Positions 8,405-16,230 of a stretch of DNA of 64,000 bases are shown here, in pieces. Location: NCBI GenBank assembly GCA_024742285.1, contig JANSYR010000015.1:1-64000 (forward strand). Direction: 5' to 3'. Positions within the stretch are counted from its first letter, which is position 1; each line of letters begins with the position of its first letter. Below the pieces are notes generated by a model that did no database searches, was not told where the DNA came from, and was given only the letters and a program-made list of their open reading frames with translations. This DNA is from a bacterium (GTDB lineage Bacteria; Myxococcota_A; UBA9160; UBA4427). The position numbers and the translations under genes are program-made.

Positions 8405-9645
8405 ACGAAGCCTCCTTCTTCGCCCGCGCGTTCGGTGAGTTCCGCGGTCGCGCCTTCTTCGTCGCCCTTGGCTGCCTCATCTGTCAGATGGGCCTCGGCC
8501 TGACCTACATCCGCACGGGCATGGCCCCGGAGCTGATCGAAGGGCTCGGGCTCTCGGGACGCACCGAGCTGTCCGGCGCCGCGACGCCCCAGCTGATCTT
8601 CCAGGCCCTCGCGAGCCCCCTCGTCGGGATCCTCGCCGTCCGCCTCGGCGCTTCCCGCGTGCTCGCGATCTCGGCCGCCCTCTTCGCGTTCGTGTTCTTC
8701 GTCTTCTCGGAGATCCAGACCCTCTCCCACCTCTACTTCGTCGCGGCGGGGATCGGCCTCTGCGCCGCCGGCATGGGCGACATCACGGTCGGCCACGTAG
8801 TGAGCCAGTGGTTCCATCGAAACCGCGGCCTCGCCCTCGGAGTCGCCTATGCGGGATCGAATCTCGGTGGGTCGGTGATGGTCGCGCTGGTGAGCTCCGT
8901 CGCGAGCCAGGCCACCTGGCGCGAGGGCCTTCTCGCGATCGTCCCCGTCGCGCTCTTCGTGCTGCTTCCGACGTCGATCTTCCTGGTGCGCGAGCCCGAC
9001 GAAGCGATCGACCCCCCGGCGGCCCTCGACGAAGCCTTCGCGTCCGCGGCCGACGATCTCGATCTCGCCCATGCGCTCCGCACCCGGAGCTTCTGGATCC
9101 TGACCGCCACGCTCTTCACGTTCTTCTTCTTCTTCACCGGAATCCTGGACGCACTCGTCCTCTTCCTGGTCGACAGTGGCCTGTCGAGCAGCGAAGCCCG
9201 AGACTATTTCCGGCAGGCCGTCGGGCTCGGGGTCGTGAGCAAGATCCTGGGCGGATTCTTCGCCGACCGGATTCCGCAGGTCCGTGCCGTCCAGGTGGTC
9301 TACGGGATCCTCGCGCTCTCGAGTCTGGTCCTGATCGCGCTTCTCTTCCGCCCCGACCCGCTCCTGATCAGCGCCTTCGTCTTCTCCTGGGGTTTCTCCC
9401 AGGCCTGCCGCGACGTGGTCTACCCGCTCGTCCTGAGCCACTGCTTCGGCGATCGGTACCTGGGCGAGATCTACGGCGCGATGACGCTCACGCTCTTCCC
9501 GGGAGGCGCGCTCGGCCCGCTCTTCGCCGCCGCGCTCTATGACTGGCGGAGCGACTACCAGATCGCCTTCGCGGTCTTCGCCGTGCTCAACGTCTTCGCG
9601 TTCCTGGCGCTGCTCTTCGTCCGCAACGAGCGAGCCGCACGCTGA
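8401..9645 (+). CDS. Major facilitator superfamily transporter
   Basis: A 414-residue integral membrane protein with about 12 hydrophobic helices (for example FFVALGCLICQMGLGLTYI, and FSEIQTLSHLYFVAAGIGL). The loop between helices 2 and 3 (LAVRLGASRVLAIS) is the MFS signature region, and the RNRGLALGVAYAGSNLGG segment recalls monocarboxylate/oxalate-type carriers. Its ATG overlaps the ligase stop, making it the third gene of the P450 operon. Import of the acid substrate is the likeliest role; efflux cannot be excluded. Confidence 0.88.
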   Translation: MNEASFFARAFGEFRGRAFFVALGCLICQMGLGLTYIRTGMAPELIEGLGLSGRTELSGAATPQLIFQALASPLVGILAVRLGASRVLAISAALFAFVFFVFSEIQTLSHLYFVAAGIGLCAAGMGDITVGHVVSQWFHRNRGLALGVAYAGSNLGGSVMVALVSSVASQATWREGLLAIVPVALFVLLPTSIFLVREPDEAIDPPAALDEAFASAADDLDLAHALRTRSFWILTATLFTFFFFFTGILDALVLFLVDSGLSSSEARDYFRQAVGLGVVSKILGGFFADRIPQVRAVQVVYGILALSSLVLIALLFRPDPLLISAFVFSWGFSQACRDVVYPLVLSHCFGDRYLGEIYGAMTLTLFPGGALGPLFAAALYDWRSDYQIAFAVFAVLNVFAFLALLFVRNERAAR

Positions 9646-9667
9646 GCGACGCCAGGTGGAAGCGGAC

Positions 9668-10873
9668 TCAGTCCTCGGGCGCGTGCTCCGCGATCGCGTC
9701 GGCGAAGGAGAGACCGCCCGGTTCGGCCATCTTGCGACGCAGGCCGTTCAGCTGGCGCGGCCGCTTGAACCCCACCGCTGCAGCGAGCCGCCCGTCCCGT
9801 CCGAAGAGCGCGAGGAACTGGTCGTCCTCGATGTCCCCGAGGCAGACGTGCATCTCGTCTCCCTCCTGGATCTCTCCGGCGATCGCGATTCGCAGGTGGA
9901 ACTGGTCCGTCCAAACGTAGGGCACCGGCTCGAAGGCCTCGGCCTCGCCGTGGACGATCCGCTTCGCGACCACGTCCGATTGCTCGACGGCGCTGGTCCA
10001 GTGCTCGAAGCGCGGACGCTCGGGATAGCGGGCGTTCTCCCAGCGTGCGCAGTCGCCCAGGGCGAAGACGTTCTCCCGCCCCGTGGCGCCGGTCGCGTCG
10101 CAGAGCACACCGTTGTCGATCTCGAGTCCCGCGCCTTCGAGCCACTCCGTGGCCGGCGCCGCACCGACACCGACGATCACGAGCTCGGCCGGAATCGTCT
10201 CGCCGTCCGAGAGGCGGACGCCCGTGACCGCGCCCTCGCCGTCGAAGCCGTCCACGCCCACGCCGAGACGGAAAGCGACGCCTTCGTCCCGATGGGTCCG
10301 CGCCACGCGCTCTCCGAGTACCGGCCCGAGTCCGCGAATCAGCGGTGCAGGCAGCGGCTCGACGACGGTCACGTCGAGTCCCTTCTTGCGACAGCTCGCG
10401 GCGACCTCCATTCCGATGAAGCCCGCGCCGACGACGACCGCCCGCGGCGACGTCGCGATCGCGGCGCGCAACTTCCGCGCGTCGTCGAGGGTCCGCAGCT
10501 CGAGCACACCATCGAGGTCCTGGCCGAAGGGCAGCCTTCGCGCGCGGGTTCCCGTCGCGAGTACGACCGCGTCCGCCTCCACGGTCGAACCGTCCGCCAG
10601 CGTCACGAGGGGCTTGTTCCGGTCGAGACCCGTCGCGGCGACGCCCAGCTTCCACTCGGCGCCGAGCTCCTCCACCCCGTTCCGGGAGAGGGCCAGCTTC
10701 TCCTCTTCCCAATCGTCGACGAGGAACTGCTTCGAGAGCGGCGGTCGATCGTAGGGCAGCGCGTCCTCGGCGCCGATCACGGTGATCCGACCCTCGAAGC
10801 CCTCGCGGCGAAGGGCCTCCGCGAAACGCAGTCCGGCGAGTGAAGCGCCCACCACGGCGACATGATCCAGCAT
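9668..10873 (-). CDS. FAD-dependent NAD(P)H-ferredoxin/rubredoxin reductase
   Basis: A 401-residue pyridine nucleotide-disulfide-type flavoprotein of the rhodocoxin/putidaredoxin reductase group. The N-terminal FAD dinucleotide fold (VAVVGASLAGLRFAEALRR), the DRPPLSKQFL motif, a second NAD-binding GxGxxG (VVVGAGFIGMEVAASC) and the C-terminal FALGDCARW FAD motif are all present. GAGGAAGAGAG precedes the ATG, which excludes the longer upstream frame. It converges on the P450 operon with a 22-bp gap and may supply electrons to that P450 or to a Rieske oxygenase through an unlinked ferredoxin. Confidence 0.9.
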   Translation of the reverse strand: MLDHVAVVGASLAGLRFAEALRREGFEGRITVIGAEDALPYDRPPLSKQFLVDDWEEEKLALSRNGVEELGAEWKLGVAATGLDRNKPLVTLADGSTVEADAVVLATGTRARRLPFGQDLDGVLELRTLDDARKLRAAIATSPRAVVVGAGFIGMEVAASCRKKGLDVTVVEPLPAPLIRGLGPVLGERVARTHRDEGVAFRLGVGVDGFDGEGAVTGVRLSDGETIPAELVIVGVGAAPATEWLEGAGLEIDNGVLCDATGATGRENVFALGDCARWENARYPERPRFEHWTSAVEQSDVVAKRIVHGEAEAFEPVPYVWTDQFHLRIAIAGEIQEGDEMHVCLGDIEDDQFLALFGRDGRLAAAVGFKRPRQLNGLRRKMAEPGGLSFADAIAEHAPED

Positions 10874-11061
10874 CTCTCTTCCTCGATTGACGATCCGACG
10901 GCGGCCTTCGGGACGCCCGGTCGGACGGGGTCGCGCGCGTTGGGTGCATGCGGCGACGGCGTCGAATCCTAGCCCATCCGGGGATGCACGCGGGCCGTGC
11001 GTGTGGCCCGCTCGGGCGCCCTCTGCCATGCTTCTCCGCCCAACACTGGAGTCTCCGACAC

Positions 11062-11934
11062 ATGCAGTTCTGGCAAGCCCTCGCCTTCACCCACCCCGAC
11101 GACATGCTCGAGCTCGCGCCCGTCTGCGAGGAGGCGGGCTTCGAAGGCATCATGCTCGCCGACCATCTCTTCGCGCCGGAGGAGTACGCCTCCCGCTACC
11201 CCTACGACGACTCCGGCGAGCCGCCCTTCGACGGCGAGACGCCCTTCCCCGAGTCCTTCGCGACGATCTCCGCTCTCTCTCAGGTGACGACGACCCTCCG
11301 CTTCGTGACGAACGTCTACATCCTGCCCCTGCGACACCCGATCGAGATCGCCAAGGACCTCTCGACGGCGGCGATCTTCTCGAAGAACCGGACCGTGCTG
11401 GGCCTGGGCGCCGGCTGGCTCCGCGAGGAGTTCGAGATCATGGGCGTACCCTTCGAGCAGCGTGGCAAGCGCATGGACGAGCAGCTGCCGATCATCCAGA
11501 AGCTGCTCGCCGGCGAGGTCGTGTCCGCGGACGGCGAGTTCTACCAGTTCGATGCCCTGCGGATGCGGCCGCTCCCGACCGAGAAGGTCCCGATGTGGGT
11601 CGGCGGCATGAACAAGGCGGCGCTCCGTCGTGCCGCGCAGTTCGGCGACGGCTGGACCGGCGCCGGAACGACCTTCGAGGAGACGCTCGGGATCCTGCGC
11701 GACCTGCGCGCCCAGCGAGAGCGTTTCGGACGCGCAGACGAGCCCTTCGACTGCCTGATCCCGCTCACCGAGGAGCTCCCGCCCGACCAGATGGGACAGC
11801 TGATCGAGGCCGGGATGACCGGTACCGTGAGCTGGCCTCTCGAATACCAGCTCCCCCCTGGCTGCACCGTCCAGGACAAGAAGGACAAGCTCCGCGAGCT
11901 CGGCGAGACGATGATCAAGCCGGTCAATGGCTAG
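11062..11934 (+). CDS. LLM-class flavin-dependent oxidoreductase
   Basis: Luciferase-like monooxygenase family TIM-barrel protein, 290 residues. It starts with MQFWQALAFTHP, has GFEGIMLADHLF, NVYILPLRHPIEIAKDLST, the VLGLGAGWLREEFE core motif and PMWVGGMNKAALRRAAQFGDGW. Members use reduced F420 or FMN to oxidise or reduce small molecules; the cofactor cannot be told from sequence here. The ATG is preceded by a TGGAG sequence. It is divergent from the ferredoxin reductase and ends 8 bp before the convergent SnoaL-like gene. A second member of the family sits at 42320-43189. Confidence 0.88.
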   Translation: MQFWQALAFTHPDDMLELAPVCEEAGFEGIMLADHLFAPEEYASRYPYDDSGEPPFDGETPFPESFATISALSQVTTTLRFVTNVYILPLRHPIEIAKDLSTAAIFSKNRTVLGLGAGWLREEFEIMGVPFEQRGKRMDEQLPIIQKLLAGEVVSADGEFYQFDALRMRPLPTEKVPMWVGGMNKAALRRAAQFGDGWTGAGTTFEETLGILRDLRAQRERFGRADEPFDCLIPLTEELPPDQMGQLIEAGMTGTVSWPLEYQLPPGCTVQDKKDKLRELGETMIKPVNG

Positions 11935-11942
11935 GACGAGCG

Positions 11943-12467
11943 CTAGTCGGCCCGCTTCGGCCCCCAGCCCCGGTCGTAGGGCGCCATCAGCTGGCTCTCG
12001 AGATGCATCCGCGAGTGGAGCCAGCGCCCGTCCTCGAAGCGATACTCGTCGTGCTCGACGCCGACCATCCACATCGGTCGCGCCTCGGTCGTCGTCATCA
12101 TCGCGAGCACGTCCCAGGTCCCCTTCGCGACGTCGCCGTCGACGTGGATCTCGGGCTTCACGAAGAAGTGCCAGCTGTACTGGAGCGTCGGCGCGCGGAA
12201 GCGCTCCCGCAGTGCAGCATGTCCCTCGGCCGTCCCGAGCGCACCGCCCCCTTCCCAGACGGCGTCCTCGGTGAACAGTCCGACCAGCTGATCGGCGAGC
12301 ACGTCCAGCTCGGCCTGGGGCTTCGGCCCCTTTCGGGTGTATCGTTCGTCCATCAGGGCGCCGTAGCGGCTCTTCAGGTCGAGGATGGCGGCGCGGCCCT
12401 CGAGACCTCGGACACGGGCCTCGAGCGAACGAAGGCGGTCGGCGAGATGCTCGTCGGTCGGACTCAT
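11943..12467 (-). CDS. SnoaL-like/NTF2-fold polyketide-cyclase-type protein
   Basis: A 174-residue NTF2-like protein. A short coiled N-terminus (LADRLRSLEARVRGLEGRA) precedes ILDLKSRYGALMD, VGLFTEDAVWEGGG, GHAALRERF and a beta-rich end, WMVGVEHDEYRFEDGRW. This is the usual layout of nuclear transport factor 2/SnoaL proteins that act as isomerases, dehydratases or binding proteins on hydrophobic ketones. Steroid delta-isomerases share the fold, which is suggestive next to steroid-type genes, but no ketosteroid-isomerase catalytic pattern can be assigned. It is divergent from the CaiB gene. Confidence 0.75.
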   Translation of the reverse strand: MSPTDEHLADRLRSLEARVRGLEGRAAILDLKSRYGALMDERYTRKGPKPQAELDVLADQLVGLFTEDAVWEGGGALGTAEGHAALRERFRAPTLQYSWHFFVKPEIHVDGDVAKGTWDVLAMMTTTEARPMWMVGVEHDEYRFEDGRWLHSRMHLESQLMAPYDRGWGPKRAD

Positions 12468-12536
12468 CCTGGGCTCCCTGCGCCGGCCCCGAAGCGGGGA
12501 CGCGGCTGCTAGCCTCGCGCACTCCGGCGATCTCGC

Positions 12537-12584
12537 GCAAGCTCGCCCAGGCGATCGCTCGCAAGCTCGCCCAGGCGATCGTTC
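12537..12584. repeat. Two-copy 24-bp tandem repeat
   Basis: Two adjacent 24-bp units beginning GCAAGCTCGCCCAGGCGATC, with one mismatch, plus a partial third (GCAAGG), lie in the promoter gap between the SnoaL-like and CaiB genes. Tandem direct units can be regulator sites or a slippage product. Confidence 0.7.
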
Positions 12585-12618
12585 GCAAGGCGCCGCAACC
12601 GCGCAGCCAAGGAAGACC

Positions 12619-13812
12619 ATGCCCGGCCCCCTCGAAGGCGTTCGCATCCTCGACCTCACGACGATGGCCTCCGGCCCGCTCGCCACCTCGATCCTCGCGG
12701 ATCAGGGCGCGGACGTGATCAAGGTCGAAGGGCCCGGTCGCGGAGACGGGCTGCGGAAGATCGGGCCGAGCCGCGGCGGCATGTCGGCGATCTTCACGAG
12801 CTTCAACCGGAGCAAGCGCGCGATCGCGATCGATCTCCGGGACGAGCGCGGCGTCGCCCTCCTCGACCGGCTCGTCGCGGGCGCCGATGTCTTCGTGCAG
12901 AACTTCCGACCCGGGGCGGTCGAGCGGATGGGGATCGGGGCGGAGCGCTACCGCGCGATGCATCCCGAGCTGATCTACGTCTCGGTGAGCGGCTTCGGCG
13001 AGCGCGGACCGATGGCCCAGAGCGCGGTCTACGACTCGGTGATGCAGGCCTACTCCGGGGTCGCGATGCACCAGGCGGACCTCGAGACCGGAGAACCGAC
13101 CTTCGTCCGCAGCGTCGTCTGCGACAAGGGCACCGCGATCCAGACTGCGCAGCTGATCACGGCGTCTCTCTTCGCGCGTGCCCAGGGGCGCGGAGGACAA
13201 CACGTCAAGGTCTCGATGCTCCACGCGAGCCTCGCGTTCCTCTGGCCCGACGGCATGCAGAACCACGCGATCCTCGGCGAAGGCGTGTCGGCGCCGCTCC
13301 AGAAGGGCGCGCTCCCGATGATCCGCGCGACCGCGGACGGCCACCTCGCCATCAGCTTCATCCAGGATCGGGAGTTCGAGGCCCTCTGTCGCGCGATCGG
13401 TCGCGAAGACCTGCTCGGGAGCGAACGCTTCGCGACCGCCGGGCCGCGTGCTGCCCACGCGCGCGAACTCCAGGCCGCCCTCGATCCGACGCTCCGCACC
13501 TTCACCACGCGCGATCTCGTCGAGCGGCTGGTCGAAGCGGACGTCCCCTACGCACCGATCGGCGACCCCGCCACGATCCACGAAGACCCGCAGGTCGTCG
13601 CGAACGACCTGATCTTCGAGATGGACCACCCGATCGTCGGACGGCTCCGACAACCGAAGCCCATCGGCGAATTCGAAGGAACGCCGACCCACGTCGAGCG
13701 CGGCGCGCCGGGGATCGGCGAACACACCCGCGAGATCGCGCGCGAAGCCGGATACGACGCCGCGGAGATCGAGACGCTCCTCGCGGAGGGCGTATTGGCG
13801 GAAGGCGCCTAG
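12619..13812 (+). CDS. CaiB/BaiF-type (family III) CoA-transferase
   Basis: A 397-residue family III CoA-transferase. PLEGVRILDLTTMASGPLAT is the typical N-terminus, followed by LADQGADVIKVEGPGRGD, NRSKRAIAIDL, QNFRPGAVERMGIG and VSVSGFGERGP. Asp169 in VVCDKGTA aligns with the catalytic Asp that forms the aspartyl-CoA anhydride in formyl-CoA transferase. The C-terminal half includes YAPIGDPATIHEDPQV. The ATG follows AAGGAAGACC. It probably moves CoA between carboxylic acids in the surrounding acyl-CoA pathway. Racemase function is less likely, since the GHDINY histidine motif seen in the 16231-17403 protein is absent. Confidence 0.9.
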   Translation: MPGPLEGVRILDLTTMASGPLATSILADQGADVIKVEGPGRGDGLRKIGPSRGGMSAIFTSFNRSKRAIAIDLRDERGVALLDRLVAGADVFVQNFRPGAVERMGIGAERYRAMHPELIYVSVSGFGERGPMAQSAVYDSVMQAYSGVAMHQADLETGEPTFVRSVVCDKGTAIQTAQLITASLFARAQGRGGQHVKVSMLHASLAFLWPDGMQNHAILGEGVSAPLQKGALPMIRATADGHLAISFIQDREFEALCRAIGREDLLGSERFATAGPRAAHARELQAALDPTLRTFTTRDLVERLVEADVPYAPIGDPATIHEDPQVVANDLIFEMDHPIVGRLRQPKPIGEFEGTPTHVERGAPGIGEHTREIAREAGYDAAEIETLLAEGVLAEGA

Positions 13813-13843
13813 CGGCGACGCGATCGCCGCGTGACCGACCCGT

Positions 13844-14971
13844 CTACGCGTCGAGCTCCTGCGCCGCAACGAGCTCACCGAGGTGGCGATCGTCGTACCA
13901 GGACATCTGGAGCTGCTTTGCGCGCCGGAAGTAGAGCTGGATGTCGTATTCGATCGTGAAGCCGACGCCGCCCCAGACCTGCTGACAGGTGGCCGTCACG
14001 TCGCGGAAGGCGTGCGCCATGAAGAGCTTCGCCAACGGAGCGTGGAGCGTGGTCTCCTGCCCGACGGATCGCTTCCACGCCGCCTCGTAGACCAGGGTCG
14101 AGCCACCTTCCACCTGCGTCGCGGCATCGGCCAAGTAGTGGGAGATCGACTGGAACGCGCCCAGGGGCTTGCCGAATTGCTCGCGAGTCTTCGCGTACTC
14201 GACGGTCATCTCGAGCGCCGCCTTCGCCCCGCCCGCCGCCTGGGCCGCTGCGAGGACGATCCCGTCGTTCATCACGGTGGTCCACGTCTCCCACCCGGAG
14301 CCCGCGCCGCCGATCCGATCGGAAGCCGCGACCTGGACGCCGGCGAAGTCCACCCGGAAGGTCGTCTCGGAGCCGAGGTTCTCCCGCTGGGAGAGCGTGA
14401 CGCCCGCGGCCTTCGGATCGACCAGGAAGAGATCGATCGCCTCTTCTTCGTCCCCGGTCCGCGCCACGACGATCAGCCGATCCGCGATCGCCGCATACTG
14501 GACGTGCATCTTCGCGCCGTCGATCACGAAGCCGTCACCCTTCGCCTCGGCACGGACCTGGACGCCCTTCGCGCCGTAGCCGTTTCTCGGCTCGAGCCAG
14601 GCGGGCGTGACGACGAGGTCGCCACCGGCGATTCCGGGAAGCAGGGCCTTCTTCTGCTCTTCGTTCCCCGCGATCACGAGCGCGCCCGCGGACAGCACGG
14701 CGGAGACGAAATGCGGAGAAGGCGCGAGAGCGCGACCGAACTCCTCGTAGACGATCGCCGCCTCGAGGAGGCTCTGCCCCTGCCCGCCGTACTCCTCCGG
14801 AACGAGGATCCCGACCAGGCCGAGCTCGACGAGCTGCTTCCACAGCGCTTCGGGCATGCCCCGCTCGTCGTTCTCGAGCTCGCGAACGACCTCGAGCGGC
14901 GCGTACTCGGCGCAGACGCCGCGCACCATCTCGCGCAGCATCTCGTGTTCTTCGGTGAAGTCGAGATCCAT
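13844..14971 (-). CDS. Acyl-CoA dehydrogenase (possible heterotetramer subunit)
   Basis: A 375-residue acyl-CoA dehydrogenase fold: MDLDFTEEHEMLREMVRGVC N-terminus, GILVPEEYGGQGQSLLEA, a diverged middle domain and the C-terminal YAKTREQFGKPLGAFQSISH plus GGVGFTIEYDIQLYFRRAK. The helix-G Glu is replaced in MNDGIVLAAA and no MCAD-type YEGT is present. Such forms often pair with a second dehydrogenase subunit in alpha2beta2 enzymes, as in mycobacterial ChsE complexes. It is last in the operon 18599-13844, which begins with another dehydrogenase. Partnering is inference. Confidence 0.88.
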   Translation of the reverse strand: MDLDFTEEHEMLREMVRGVCAEYAPLEVVRELENDERGMPEALWKQLVELGLVGILVPEEYGGQGQSLLEAAIVYEEFGRALAPSPHFVSAVLSAGALVIAGNEEQKKALLPGIAGGDLVVTPAWLEPRNGYGAKGVQVRAEAKGDGFVIDGAKMHVQYAAIADRLIVVARTGDEEEAIDLFLVDPKAAGVTLSQRENLGSETTFRVDFAGVQVAASDRIGGAGSGWETWTTVMNDGIVLAAAQAAGGAKAALEMTVEYAKTREQFGKPLGAFQSISHYLADAATQVEGGSTLVYEAAWKRSVGQETTLHAPLAKLFMAHAFRDVTATCQQVWGGVGFTIEYDIQLYFRRAKQLQMSWYDDRHLGELVAAQELDA

Positions 14972-15010
14972 GGTTCCGTTTCTCCGCTCCCTACCGCCGG
15001 ACGGGGCGGC

Positions 15011-15487
15011 TCAGGGCTTCCAGTCGTCGCCCTTGAGCTTCCAGGGATTGGCATCCGCGTTGTCGGGCACGGCGATTCGCGCCTCGCAGCTCACGCAGCT
15101 CTTGTCGCCCGCGGTGAGCTCGATCGTGACGCTCACCCAGGAGATCCCGTCCGTCGCCGGCTCGATGCCGGTGACCTTGCCGGCGAAGTTCATCGTGTCG
15201 CCGGGAAAGACGGAGTCCTTCATGCGGAACTTGATGCGACCCAGGCGGCCCTTGGGCCCGGTCCAGTCCGTCAGGTAGCGCTCGAACCAGGCGGCCAGGT
15301 TCGGCGTGTTCATGAAGATGTCGTCGAGGCCGTTATTCTCGGTCGCGAACTTGTAGTCGTGGTGCTGGGGGCGCCAGTCGCGACTCGCCATCGCGCCGAG
15401 CACCACCGTCACCGGCTTCACGTCCTTCTCGAGGACCGGAAGCTCCGCCCCCTCGCTCACCTCACTCGTCAGCAATTCAGCAGCCAT
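15011..15487 (-). CDS. MaoC-family hot-dog hydratase subunit, ChsH1-like
   Basis: Small hot-dog protein of 158 residues. It carries MASRDWRPQHHDY, DIFMNTPNLAAWFERYLTDW, and later FPGDTMNFAGKVTGIE. These match closely, from memory, the mycobacterial ChsH1 pattern (ATRD..HHD, DIFVN, YVTDW), where the His and Asp act in a heterodimeric enoyl-CoA hydratase for the sterol side chain. A double ATG (15490 and 15487) exists; the second is chosen because GGGAG then sits at optimal distance. It is separated from the other MaoC gene by 148 bp containing a strong hairpin. Confidence 0.82.
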   Translation of the reverse strand: MAAELLTSEVSEGAELPVLEKDVKPVTVVLGAMASRDWRPQHHDYKFATENNGLDDIFMNTPNLAAWFERYLTDWTGPKGRLGRIKFRMKDSVFPGDTMNFAGKVTGIEPATDGISWVSVTIELTAGDKSCVSCEARIAVPDNADANPWKLKGDDWKP

Positions 15488-15582
15488 CATTCTGCTCCCT
15501 CGTCGCGACCCGCGGGCCGCCATTCGATTTGCAGCCAGGGCGCCCGTGCTCGCGGCACGATGGGCGGCCTGTCTGCCCTACA

Positions 15583-15650
15583 GCGCGCGAAGCGCGCAAA
15601 AAAGAGTCCACTACAACCGGGGATGAGCCGAAGGCTCAGTCCCGGTTGTA
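15583..15650 (-). terminator. Strong intra-operon hairpin and U-tract between two MaoC genes
   Basis: TACAACCGGG (15612-15621) pairs perfectly with CCCGGTTGTA (15641-15650). Inside it TGAGCC pairs with GGCTCA, giving a C(UUCG)G tetraloop on the minus-strand RNA. After eight bases a run of six T follows (minus strand 15603-15598), then a second hairpin GCGCGC-TTC-GCGCGC (15597-15583). The first hairpin overlaps the stop codon of the upstream MaoC gene. The spacing to the U-tract is longer than in a classical terminator, so it may attenuate or stabilise the operon mRNA. Confidence 0.55.
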
Positions 15651-16157
15651 CCCGAAGCCGGTGTAGCGTTCTTCCGCGCAGAGCTCGCCGCGCTGGTTCA
15701 CGATCTTGACGCCGAAATCCCAGAAGCGACCGGTGCCGACCTTCGTCTTCTTGAGCGGCGAGACCGAGTACAGGACCTGGGTCGTCGTGAGCTCGTCGCC
15801 CGGCCGAATCGGTTCGCCGAAGACGATCGTGTTGTCGCTCATCACCGCCTCGGGAAGGCCGAGCCGGTCCTTCAGGTCGAAGTGGAGCTGGAGCGGAACC
15901 GCCGGCTCCGTCCGGCCCGGCGACCAGTCGTGGGGCCGGAACCAGACCGACACCATCGTCGGCAGCGTGATCGGTCCGTCGGTCAGGTCGTTCGCGACCT
16001 TCTCGTCCCAGTAGAGCGGGTTGCCGTTCTGGGTCGCCGAGCAAGTGGTCAGCACGTAGCCCATCTCGATCGGGAACTCGGTCTTCTCTTCGTATCGCTC
16101 CTGCCCGATCCAGCCCTTCACCTCTTCGGGCAGATCGTCGGCCGATGCGTCAGCCAT
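15636..16157 (-). CDS. MaoC-family dehydratase/hydratase subunit, ChsH2-type hot-dog domain
   Basis: A 173-residue MaoC N-terminal-type hot-dog domain: IGQERYEEKTEFPIEMGYVL, CSATQNGNPLYWDE and TLPTMVSVWFRPHDWSPG, then FGEPIRPGDELTTTQ and VKIVNQRGELCAEERYT. This domain resembles the MaoC part of mycobacterial ChsH2 but lacks the C-terminal DUF35 extension found there. The start is supported by AGGAGGAAACGAC before the ATG. With the adjacent ChsH1-like gene it probably forms a heterodimeric enoyl-CoA hydratase with a split active site able to accept bulky substrates. Confidence 0.82.
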   Translation of the reverse strand: MADASADDLPEEVKGWIGQERYEEKTEFPIEMGYVLTTCSATQNGNPLYWDEKVANDLTDGPITLPTMVSVWFRPHDWSPGRTEPAVPLQLHFDLKDRLGLPEAVMSDNTIVFGEPIRPGDELTTTQVLYSVSPLKKTKVGTGRFWDFGVKIVNQRGELCAEERYTGFGYNRD

Positions 16158-16230
16158 GTCGTTTCCTCCTGGTCCGCGCGGTGCGCGTCCCGTGTTGGTG
16201 TAACGGCGCCCCGCGAAGGGCAACCTGTTG

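Noticed and set aside
10969-13878. Open frame of about 970 codons on the minus strand
   Set aside because: It runs antisense to the LLM and CaiB genes and in another frame through the SnoaL-like gene; all three have clear family motifs, and the long frame has none.
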